Positions 31,662 through 42,508 of a stretch of DNA of 64,000 nucleotides are shown here, in pieces. The position numbers and the translations under genes were made by a program. Each line of letters begins with the position of its first letter. Position 1 is the stretch's first letter. Origin of the DNA: Henckelia pumila (lineage: Eukaryota > Streptophyta > Magnoliopsida > Lamiales > Gesneriaceae). The stretch is from the NCBI RefSeq assembly GCF_033568475.1, contig NC_133123.1:248001-312000 (forward strand), in the 5' to 3' direction. The notes beneath the pieces are model-generated. The model searched no databases and was not told where the DNA came from. It saw only the letters and a program-made list of their open reading frames with translations.

Positions 31662-34310
31662 TGAAACGACCCTAACTCTCTAAATAATAAATAAATATGC
31701 GGAAATTTTTTTTTTTTTCTAAATAAAAAATATGTACATATATGCCCATACATACATGCACAAAATAAAAAAGATTTAAAATAAATAAATAAATAACTAA
31801 ATACTTAAATAAAAATGCATTCTTTAAATAAAATAAATATCTGAGTCAAACATTTAATCAAAAATATTGCATAAATAAAATGATTAAAGTTTGCATGCAC
31901 TGACAATATTCAATAAAATATTCAAAACTCACAACCACTGAAAAAATAATATAAAATGTGTAACGTGCTGACATAAACAAAAACATGCAATGTGACTCAG
32001 ACATCTATCACGGTCACGGGATCACTGCATGTCCGCTCATATATCCTCGCCGCCGGTAGGAGCTACATCCTCCTCTACGAACTCACTTGCACCATACCAG
32101 TGTAGTGAGCCTAGAGGCCCAACATGCTAACATAACAAGGGTTTAAAATAATTTAAAACAATTAAATACTAATACATACATATACATGAATGAGCATGCT
32201 TGAAAATTTCATAACATAACATAACTTAACTTAACTTAAATAACATAATACATAAACATTGTTGAGCAATTAATTTTCTAACATCGCATGGTTGTATCCG
32301 TAGTGTAACCTTAAATCATACATTAAATACTGATCAGCGTGGAAACCAACGTACGTGGCGGTGACGAATCACCTCTTAAATTGGCAGTAAACTGCCCTTC
32401 AATAGTTCACATATGGGGACGAATCCCCCTTAAATTGTCGCACTACTTCAACTTCCAACATAAAATATTTTATTATTGCTCAACCTTAAACATTTAATTA
32501 TGCATAAAATTATTTCATGAATGCATGTACTTAATTAAAATGTGTGTCCTTCATATATATTTAATTTAAATTTCTTACCAACATATAAATATTAAAATAA
32601 CTTCAATGCATAAAAATAATTAAATATATAATCAGGACACATGCAATTTTCTCATGGATGGTCCTGGACTGCTGGCCCTAATACTCAAGCCCAATTACTT
32701 AAATTTGGCCCATTAACATACTTAAGCCCAATAAAATTGTTCTAAGCCCAATAAAATTGTTCTAAGCCCAATAAAATAATTTAAAGCCCATAAAACATTC
32801 TAGGCCCAATAACAACTTAAACTGGCCCAATGGGCCCAAAAGCCCAAAGACTGGCCCAATAACTTTTATGGGCTCAAAAGCCCATAAAATTAATGGACTA
32901 ACTTAATTAAAATTTTAAAAACCCAAATAAAATTATTTGGAAGTCCAAATAATTTTATTTCTAATTAATTGACCCAAAAACCCATTAATTCATAAAATAT
33001 TTTAAAAATAAAAAGACTCGAGCCCGGCCCACCGAACCCGGACCCGGACCAACTTAACCCGACCCACTACCCTACTGACCCGACCCGGACCACACCTAAA
33101 ACCCTAAACCCGATCCCCCTTGCCTCTTCTCGGCTGCGGCCGTGAGCAGCAGCCACTCCGTGGCTGCTGCCGGCCTGCTCCGGCCGCCCCTGGCCGGAGC
33201 GCCGCCGCCCAGACATAGCCCACGTCTGGGCGGTCCTGACCTGACCCAGCCCCAGCCCCCATGCAGCCCCACGCACCGAGCCGTGGCCCTCTTCGTCGAA
33301 ACCCTAGCTGCGTCTCCCCCTTGGCCGTGCTGCAGTAATGGCTTCCCTGGGCTCGTTTGGCTCGAGCCATTCGAGCCACTCGAGTCCAGTCACACCTAGG
33401 ATACCCTAGGGACCCTAGCCAGCAGATAGAACGCACCCATGGCCTAAAAACGTGAACATGAATCATGAAAACAAGTAACCTTGGGAAAAATCCGAACACT
33501 CGAACCATTTTCTGAAAAAAATTGAAAGTTTTGATGCATACACAATCCACACAATATAATATTTGATAGGTACAAAAAAATTGGAAGAAGAAAATCATGT
33601 CTTTCACCGATGTTTGAGTTTAGAAGCGCGTAGAACGATTTCCGGGACGACGAACGACGAACAACCCTTCGAAACTTACAGAAAAATCGAGCTATGGAGT
33701 CACCTTGGCTTTGGTTCGAGGAAGAAGATGAAGATGGAGGAGAGGGAGGCGGCTAAGAGCTTTTGGTCGATGGGTTTGGGGTAGATTAGGTTAGAGTTTT
33801 TATTTTAATTAAAATAGGGTTTAGGATAATTAAAAGGTTTAAATATAAAACATAAAATTTTAAAACTCTAACTAAAAGTTAAAATCTGATAATTTAAGTT
33901 AAACATATGAAAATCTCGAAATTATAAATTTAGGGAATTTTAAAAATATTAAAAAGTCAATATTTTGGCTTATTTTGAATAAAAATGGACTCCTAAAATT
34001 ATATAACATTAAATACTAAAAATTTTGAGATAATAAAACTTAAAATAATATTTTAGGGCTCTAAAAAGGCTCATGAAATTAATTGGCTAAAAAGTTATCA
34101 TCTCGTTCGTCCACGGTCCCGTCTACGCGATAAAATAATTAAAATACTAAAAATCATAAAAATCACTAATTATGGGTTAAATGCTTAAAAATAAATTAAA
34201 TCATGCACAAATAATTCACATAATTATTTAACCCATAAATCTAAAATTTAGATAATTAAATATCCTAATTATGTATGCGGATTTACGTATTTAAAATACC
34301 GGGTGTTACA
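31662..34310 (-). repeat. 3' LTR of the chromovirus
   Basis: 2649 bases. It contains short tandem copies of a 20-base AAGCCCAATAAAA-type unit (about 32725-32790) and a GC-rich island (33015-33350). A 167-codon open frame on the minus strand (33607-33104) is also present in the other LTR; no product is recognised. Confidence 0.94.
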
Positions 34311-34323
34311 ATTCTCCCCCCTT
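34311..34323 (-). other. Polypurine tract of the chromovirus
   Basis: AAGGGGGGAGAAT in element orientation, directly before the TGTAACACCC start of the 3' LTR. Confidence 0.88.
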
Positions 34324-34354
34324 AAATTGAATTTCGTCCTCGAAATTAAAGTAC

Positions 34355-37300
34355 TTACCCGAACAACTCCGGGTAGCGAGTCCTCATGTCTGTCTCGGTC
34401 TCCCAAGTAGCTTCCTCCTCTGAGTGATTCAGCCACTGGACTCTGACCATCGGTATGACCCGCGTCCTAAGCCTCCGCTCCTCCCTTGCCAAGATCCGCA
34501 CTAGCCTCTCCTCATACACTAGATCTGGTGGTAACTGTAAGGGCTCGAAATCCAACACATGCGACGGGTTGGAGACATATCTCCAAAGCATGGATACATG
34601 GAAAACGTTGTGCACTGGCGCTAGCCCCGGCGGTAGAGCTAAACGGTAGGCCAACGTGCCAACTCTCTCCAAGATCTCGAATGGCCCTATATACCTCGGA
34701 TTAAGCTTGCCTCTCCGGCCAAAACGCACTACTCCCTTCATATGTGACACCTTCAGGAATACGTGATCACCTACAGCGAACTCCAAATCTCGTCGTCTGG
34801 CATCTGCATAACTCTTCTGCCGACTCTGAGCAGTCCTCATCCGATCTCGAATCTGAGTCACAATGTCAGCTGTCTGCTGCACAATCTCAGGACCCAGCAA
34901 AATCCGCTCACCAACCTCATCCCAATGCACAGGATATCTACATCTCCTCCCATACAATGCTGCATAAGGAGCCATACCTATAGACGACTGGAAACTGTTG
35001 TTATAGGTAAACTCCACTAATGGCAGCCTAGTCTCCCAAGAGCCCCGAAAATCAATGACACAAGCTCTCAGAAGATCCTCGAGAACCTGGATCACCCTCT
35101 CAGACTGACCATCTGTCTGGGGATGAAATGCTGTACTGAACAAAAGCCTCGTCCCCAAAGCCGTGTGCAGACTCTTCCAAAACGCAGATGTGAATCTTGG
35201 ATCTCTGTCTGACACAATAGACACTGGTATGCCATGCAGTCTAACAATCTCTCTGATGTAAAGCTCTGCATACTGTGTCAAAGAATAAGTAGTCCTCACC
35301 GGCAAGAAATGAGCTGACTTGCTGAGTCTATCCATAATCACCCAAATCGCTGTGCAACCTCTGGCACTCCTCGGTAAGCCAACCACAAAGTCCATCGTAA
35401 TATTCTCTCATTTCCATTCCGGAATAGGAAGAGGTCTAAAAAGTCCTGCTGGACGCTGATGCTCTGCCTTGACTTGCTGACAAGTCAAGCACTCTGACAC
35501 CACTCTCCCGATGTCACTCTTCATCCCGGGCCACCAATACAATAGCTGCAAATCTTTGTACATCTTCGTACTTCCGGGGTGAATGGAGTACGGATATGTG
35601 TGAACCTCTGCTAAAATCTCAGCTCTCAACTGATCGACGTTCGGTACCCACATCCTACCACGGTACTGAACGATACCATCCTCCACTGTATACAAGAGGT
35701 TACCTCTAGCCTCATCTCTCTATCTCCATCGCTGCAACTCCTCATCAGTAGACTGTCCCTCCCTAATCCGATCTCGCAGAACTGGTTGCACCGTCAACAC
35801 TGACAAGCTCGGTGCATGGCCACTCGGATAACACTCCAAGCCAAATCTCTGAATCTCGCTCTGTAGTGGTAACTGTACGGTCAAACATGATACCACTGAC
35901 GACTTCCGACTCAAAGCATGGGCCACTACATTAGCTTTACCCGGATGGTAGCTAATGTCACAGTCATAGTCCTTCACCAACTCCAACCATCTGCGCTGTC
36001 TCATGTTCAACTCCTTCTGTGTGAAGAAGTACTTGAGACTCTTGTGGTCTGTAAAAATCTTGCACTTCTCGCCATACAGATAGTGCCTCCAGATTTTCAA
36101 AGCGAAAACCACTGCTGCCAACTCCAAGTCATGCGTCGGATAATTCTGCTCATGAATCTTCAGCTGCCTCGACGCATACGCAATAACCTTGCCACACTGC
36201 ATAAGTACTGCGCCTAAACCCAGTTTAGACGCATCGGTGTACACCACTAACTCCTCGTGTGGTACTGTCATCGCTAACACTGGTGCAGTAGTGAGTGCTT
36301 CCTTCAGCTGATCGAAGCTCCTCTGACAGTCTGAACTCCAGATAAACTTCGCATTCTTCTTGGTCAAGGAAGTCAAGGGTACTGCAATAGAGGAAAAACC
36401 CTTGATGAACTTCCTATAATATCCTGCCAAACCCAAGAAACTGCGAATCTCTGAAGCATTCCTCGGAATACCCCAATTCTGCACTGCCTCAACCTTAGAC
36501 TGATCAACTGCAATCCCATCTCTCAAAATAATGTAGCCAAGAAATGCCACCTGCTCAAGCCAAAACTCGTACTTGCTGAACTTGGCATACAACCGATGCT
36601 CCCTCAAAGTCTGCAAGGCTGTCTGAAGATGCTGTCTATGCTTCTCGATGCTCCTAGAATAGATCAAAATATCATCAATAAAGACTATGATGAACTGATC
36701 TAAATACGACTGAAAGACTCGGTTCATGAGATCCATGAAAACCGCTGGAGCATTGGTCATCCCAAATGGCATCACTAAGAACTCGTAATGCCCATATCGT
36801 GTCCTGAAAGCAGTCTTGGACACATCTGTATCTCTAACACGCAACTGATGATAACCAGATCGCAGATCGATCTTGGAGAACACTGAAGCTCCCTGCAACT
36901 GGTCAAATAAATCCTCTATCCTCGGCAGTAGATACTTGTTCTTCACTGTGACCCTGTTGAGCTCTCAGTAATCGATACACAGTCTCATACTGCCATCCTT
37001 CTTCTTCACAAATAACACCGGAGCTCCCCACGGAGAAAAGCTAGGACGAACAAAGCCTTTCTCTAACAACTCCTGAATCTGCTCCTTCAACTCTTTCATC
37101 TCGGTAGAAGCAAGTCTGTACGGTGCCTTAGATATAGGCACGGTGTCTGGCACTAAGTCGATGCTGAACTCCACCTCTCTCACTGGTGGAATTCCGGCAA
37201 CATCCTCCGGAAAGACATCCGAAAAGTCATGAACCACCTCTATCTCTGATAATGATCTGCTAGATGGCTCTGAAGTCGTGACAATACTCGCTAGAAACCC

Positions 37301-37728
37301 CTGGCAACCCCGTCTCAACAACTTCCTCGCTTGAATAAGAGATATCACCTGAGGAATATCACTGCTCTGAGATACATGAAAAGTGAACGGGTCGCCTACT
37401 GTAGGTCTCACTGACACTGATCTCCAACGAAAATCAATCGAAGCTCCATTGACTGTCAACCAGTCCATACCCAAAATCAAATCGAATCCACTCAATGGCA
37501 AAACCACCACATCTGCTCGAATGGAGTGTCCCTGCAGCTCTAACTCCAATCCTCGAATAACCTTCGAGGTAGAAATAATCTGCCCTGACGGCATAGTAAC
37601 ATCATACCCACTGTCACTACTCTCAGGTGTGATGCCTACCCGCCTGATAAACTCCAGGGAGATAAACGAATGCGTAGCCCCTGAATCTAGCAACGCAAAC
37701 GTGGAGTTGCCTCCAACTAGAATTCTCC
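34355..37728 (-). pseudogene. Pol of the chromovirus (protease, RT, RNase H, integrase), four open blocks
   Basis: All blocks share one frame. 37728-36965: aspartic protease (DSGATHSF) and the start of RT, ending at TGA (36967-36965). 36946-35720: RT with the FIDD catalytic box (36683-36672) and RNase H (YTDAS, ending near the THDLEL and TDHKSL motifs), ending at TAG (35722-35720). 35695-35408: H2C2 zinc region (HPG...CLTC), ending at TGA (35410-35408). 35395-34355: integrase core (MDRLSKSAHF, SDRDPRF, QTDGQSER) and a chromodomain-like C-terminus (W.NHS.EEATWE, YPELF). The three internal stops each fit a C-to-T change on one strand or the other, as expected from deaminated methylcytosine in silenced DNA. 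The chromodomain of such elements binds histone marks and guides insertion into heterochromatin. Confidence 0.92.
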
Positions 37729-37931
37729 CTGCACGCAGAAAATTCCCAACAGTTTCATACCACTACTAAATTTTCCCCAATGAGTCACTACAAATTCTTA
37801 ATTCTAATCACAAGTAAAACATGCTTCATATTCTAACATGCAGTTAAATAACCCAAATAACAACAAATTCCAAATTAAAAACGAAATTTTAACCAAAGAA
37901 AAATTATTAAAATGTTAGGGGTAAGATATAC
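37729..37931 (-). other. Apparent GT-AG intron between gag and protease of the chromovirus
   Basis: In element orientation the segment begins GTATATC and ends TTTTCTGCGTGCAG. It has stops in the reading frame and no coding similarity. Its length of 203 (not a multiple of three) exactly accounts for the frame difference between gag (coordinates divisible by 3) and pol. Removing it makes the zinc-knuckle frame run directly into the segment before the protease DSG. Confidence 0.7.
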
Positions 37932-38979
37932 CGGTGATCAAGGAGGTGTCTGGATCTACCTCCTCGACCTGCATCACAAACACCCTACCAGCAGTGTTCT
38001 TCTTCCTCGGGCAGTTAGCTATCTGATGCCCTGGCTCCCTACAGTGGTAGCAAACTCCTGCTCCCAATAGACAATGTCCCGAATGCATCTTCTGGCACTT
38101 CGGGCAAGTAGGATAAGCTATGGCATTAGGGGCCCCGCCACTCTACTGCTGTGGCCTCTGCTGTGGATTCGGGCCCTTAGCCGGCCCTGTAAACTGCTTC
38201 TTCGCAGGAGGCTGCGAAGATGGTCGCTGATACCCAGCCTGAAACTGCCTCTTCCCCTGCTGCTCTTTCTGAATCTCTCTCCGACCCTCCTCGGAATGCA
38301 AGGCTCTACTGACTGCAGACTCATAAGTAAGGACGTCTGCCATGCAAACATCATGCTTGATATCCGCCTTCAAACCCTCCACAAACTGCCTCAACTTCTC
38401 TGGTGGACTATCTGAAATCAGAGGCACAAAGTGACAGCCCCTCTCGAACTGTCTCACATACTCAACCACTGTCTTGTCCCCCTGACGGAGACTCATAAAC
38501 TCACGGATCATGCGACTGCGCACATCCTCAGTGAATTACTTGGCGTAGAAGATACGCCTAAACTCTGCCCATGTCAGTGTAGGAAGGTGAACTCCTCTGG
38601 CTGCACCCTCCCACCAGAGTGCTGCATCACCCCTCAGCATGTACGTCGCACAGTTCACCCTGTCGGTGTCTGTGATCCCCATATAAGCAAAGATGGACTC
38701 CAGAGAGCGAATCCATCCCTCCGCCACCAAAGGATCGGTGGTACCAACAAACTCCTTGGGTCCCTTCTTCTGGAACCTCTCAGCAACGTCCTCCTCATGG
38801 GACAACCTGGGACGAGTAGCCTGCTGCTCTAACAGAGCAGTAATCCCTGCCATCATATTCGCATTGGCCTGCTCCAATGCTGCTAGAGGGTTCTGCGGAG
38901 GTGGAGGTGGAGGTGGAGGTGTAGGTGGAGATCCCCCACGTCTGTTCATCGGTCTGGGAAGCATTCTGCACCACCACAT
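37932..38979 (-). pseudogene. Gag of the chromovirus with zinc knuckle, three blocks
   Basis: Frame blocks 38979-38536, 38523-38143 and onward to 37932 are in one frame, separated by TAA (38538-38536) and TAG (38145-38143). The N-terminus has a Pro run and the capsid-like gag domain (VAERFQKKGPKEF, ALWWEGA). The third block carries the zinc knuckle CX2CX4HX4C (38053-38012, C-Y-H-C...G-H...C). The start could be 38979 or the ATG at 38949. The first stop is not a C-to-T type; the second is. Confidence 0.85.
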
Positions 38980-39137
38980 ATTTCTTTACGTAAATCGCCA
39001 TGCATAACTAAGTTGTTTAAAATTTAATGCTAATTTAATTCTAAAAATTAAATCATGCTATAAACACTTAAAACTTACAGACCGATAGCGTGGATTTCTG
39101 AGCTCGCATAGCAGTAATGACCCCTCCAAGAACCGTG

Positions 39138-39149
39138 CTTTGATACCAA
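39138..39149 (-). other. Primer binding site of the chromovirus
   Basis: TGGTATCAAAGC in element orientation, immediately inside the 5' LTR, as in most Tekay elements primed by initiator methionine tRNA. Confidence 0.85.
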
Positions 39150-39150
39150 C

Positions 39151-41792
39151 TGAAACGACCCTAACTCTCTAAATAATAAATAAATATGCGGAAATTTTTT
39201 TTTTTCTAAATAAAAAATATGTAAATATAAGCCCATACATATATGCACAAAATAAAAAGATTTAAAATAAATAAATAAATAACTAAATACTTAAATAAAA
39301 ATGCATTCTTTAAATAAAATAAATATCTGAGTCAAACATTTAATCAAAAATACTGCATAAATAAAATGATTAAAGTTTGCTTGCACTGACAATATTCAAT
39401 AAATATTCAAAACTCACAACCACTGAAAAAATAATATAAAATGTGTAACGTGCTGACATAAACAAAAACATGCAATGTGACTCAGACATCTATCACGGTC
39501 ACGGGGTCACTGCATGTCCGCTCATATATCCTCGCCGCCGGTAGGAGCTACATCCTCCTCTACGAACTCACCTGCACCATACTAGTGTAGTGAGCCTAGA
39601 GGCCCAACATGCTAACATAACAAGGGTTTAAAATAATTTAAAACAATTAAATACTAATACATACATATACATGAATGAGCATGCTTGAAAATTTCATAAC
39701 ATAACATAACTTAACTTAACTTAAATAACATAATACATAAACATTGTTGAGCAATTAATTTTCTAACATCGCATGGTTGTATCCGTAGTGTAACCTTAAA
39801 TCATACATTAAATACTGATCAGCGTGGAAACCAACGTACGTGGCGGTGACGAATCACCTCTTAAATTGGCAGTAAACTGTCCTTCAATAGTTCACATATG
39901 GGGACGAATCCCCCTTAAATTGTCACACTACTTTAACTTCCAACATAAAATATTTTATTATTGCTCAACCTTAAACATTTAATTATGCATAAAATTATTT
40001 CATGAATGCATGTACTTAATTAAAATGTGTGTCCTTCATATATATTTAATTTAAATTTCTTACTAACATATAAATATTAAAATAACTTCAATGCATAAAA
40101 ATAATTAAATATATAATCAGGACACATGCAATTTTCTCATGGATGGTCCTGGACTGCTGGCCCTAACACTCAAGCCCAATTACTTAAATCTGGCCCATTA
40201 ACATACTTAAGCCCAATAAAATTGTTCTAAGCCCAATAAAATTGTTCTAAGCCCAATAAAATAATTTAAAGCCCATAAAACATTCTAGGCCCAATAACAA
40301 CTTAAACTGGCCCAATGGGCCCAAAAGCCCAAAGACTGGCCCAATAACTTTTATGGGCTCAAAAGCCCATAAAATTAATGGACTAACTTAATTAAAATTT
40401 TAAAAACCCAAATAAAATTATTTGAAAGTCCAAATAATTTTATTTCTAATTAATTGACCCAAAAACCCATTAATTCATAAAATATTTTAAAAATAAAAAG
40501 ACTCGAGCCCGGCCCACCGAACCCGAACCCGGACCAACTTAACCCGACCCACTACCCTACTGACCCGACCCGAACCACACCTAAAACCCTAAACCCGATC
40601 CCCCTTGCCTCTTCTCGGCTGCGGCCGTGAGCAGCAGCCACTCCGTGGCTGCTGCCGGCCTGCTCCGGCCGCCCCTGGCCGGAGCGCCGCCGCCCACACG
40701 TAGCCCACGTCTGGGCGGTCCTGACCTGACCCAGCCCCAGCCCCCATGCAGCCCCACGCACCGAGCCGTGGCCCTCTTCCTCGAAACCCTAGTTGCGTCT
40801 CCCCCTCGGCCGTGCTGCAGTAATGGCTTCCCTGGGCTCGTTTGGCTCGAGCCATTCGAGCCACTCGAGTCCAGTCACACCTAGGACACCCTAGGGACCC
40901 TAGCCAGCAGATAGAACGCACCCATGGCCTAAAAACGTGAACATGAATCATGAAAACAAGTAACCTTGGGAAAAATCCGAACACTCGAACCATTTTCTGA
41001 AAAAAATTGAAAGTTTTGATGCATACACAATCCACACAATATAATATCTGATAGGTACAAAAAAATTGGAAGAAGAAAATCATGCCTTTCACCGATGTTT
41101 GAGTTTAGAAGCGCGTAGAACAATTCCCGGGACGACGAACGACGAACAACCCTTCGAAACTTACAGAAAAATCGAGCTATGGAGTCACCTTGGCTTTGGT
41201 TCGAGGAAGAAGATGAAGATGGAGGAGAGGGAGGCGGCTAAGAGCTTTTGGTCGATGGGTTTGGGGTAGATTAGGTTAGAGTTTTTATTTTAATTAAAAT
41301 AGGGTTTAGGATAATTAAAAGGTTTAAATATAAAACATAAAATTTTAAAACTCTAACTAAAATTAAAATCTGATAATTTAAGTTATATATGAAAATCTCG
41401 AAATTATAAATTTAGGAAATTTTAAAAATACTAAAAAGTCAATATTTTGGCTTATTTTGAATAAAAATGGACTCCTAAAATTATATAACATTAAATACTA
41501 AAAATTTTGAGATAATAAAACTCAAAATAATATTTTAGGGCTCTAAAAAGGCTCATGAAATTAATTGGCTAAAAAGTTATCATCTCGTCCGTCCACGGTC
41601 CCGTCTACGCGATAAAATAATTAAAATACTAAAAATCATAAAAATCACTAATTATGGGTTAAATACTTAAAAATAAATTAAATCATGCACAAATAATTCA
41701 CATAATTATTTAACCCATAAATCTAAAATTTAGATAATTAAATATCCTAATTATGCATGCGGATTTACGTATTTAAAATACCGGGTGTTACA
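39151..41792 (-). repeat. 5' LTR of the chromovirus
   Basis: 2642 bases. By eye it differs from the other LTR at about 35-40 positions, mostly transitions, plus a few small indels. It contains the same 167-codon frame (41092-40589). Confidence 0.94.
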
Positions 41793-42019
41793 AAATATCT
41801 ATGGTGGCATGACTGTTATTTTTCGATCAATGAGATGCTAACATAAAGATACTAACGTTACACTATTTTAAATTGTCAATTTTAATTCGGTTATGTTGAT
41901 TGTCCCATTGTTTCATCTTAGATTAGGTTGATTGTCGGTTTGAAAAGTCATTGAGGTAGGTGGCAAAAAATTATGGCAGGAAGTAAGGATAGAATGCATT
42001 ACACATGTACGTAAATTAA

Positions 42020-42379
42020 AGATAGAAAATTCTATTGAGAATTTTCATTCTCATGATTTGCTGCTATAAATACGTGCCTCTGATTCCCAATTCATTCATC
42101 CCATCTCGAGTTCAATCATCTAAGCTTGAGTTTCTTCATCTCCCTTATTTATTTCTATATATATTTGTGAGATAGGTTTTCTCCTCTATTAAGAGAGTGA
42201 GTGTCTCTTTGAAAACACAGAGAGAGGTTGTAATTCTCCAAATATTATAGTGGAATCTTTTGGTCTTGCCCGTGATTTTTACCCTAATAATTTTTGGGGG
42301 TTTTCCACGTAAATCTTGATGTCTATTTATTCTTCAATTTTCATAGTTTCTATCTCATAATGCTGCACTTGGACCAACA
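42020..42379 (+). repeat. 5' LTR of copia C
   Basis: Short LTR with a plausible TATA region (CTATAAATACG, 42063-42073). The terminal six bases differ from the 3' copy. Confidence 0.88.
42063..42073 (+). promoter_or_regulatory. TATA box in the copia C LTR
   Basis: CTATAAATACG is conserved in both LTRs (second copy near 46529). It fits the U3 promoter position of a short copia LTR. Confidence 0.6.
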
Positions 42380-42508
42380 AGTGGTATCAAAGCCTTGGCA
42401 TAAAATTTCTTAAAATTCTGAGTATGCTCTGTGGTTGCAGCTGTGACTGATCTTCCACATCAGAAAAGATTTTTGAAGATTTTATAAGTCAGGATTCTTG
42501 TAGTCAAG

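Larger units (their letters stand above)
31662..41792 (-). mobile_element. Tekay-type Ty3/gypsy chromovirus
   Basis: A complete element of 10131 bases on the minus strand. Two LTRs (31662-34310, 2649 bases; 39151-41792, 2642 bases) have TGAAACGACC...GGGTGTTACA ends. Exact AAATA target duplications lie at 31657-31661 and 41793-41797. The PBS (39149-39138) matches initiator tRNA-Met and the PPT is at 34311-34323. Coding order is gag, zinc knuckle, protease, RT, RNase H, integrase with a chromodomain-like end, which is the gypsy order. Five in-frame stops inactivate this copy. The gag and protease frames are offset by a 203-base segment with GT-AG ends. Confidence 0.95.

Noticed and set aside
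32700-32890. Short direct repeats of AAGCCCAATAAAA, considered as a CRISPR-like array
   Set aside because: The repeats are adjacent without unique spacers and lie in a plant LTR; they are simple tandem duplication.
33104-33607. 167-codon frame in both chromovirus LTRs
   Set aside because: It lies in a GC-rich part of the LTR with low-complexity Ala/Gly/Arg content. Its presence in both LTRs only reflects their near identity.
42020-42024. Target duplication for copia C
   Set aside because: Flanks ATTAA (42015-42019) and TTGAT (46845-46849) do not match, so no duplication is claimed.
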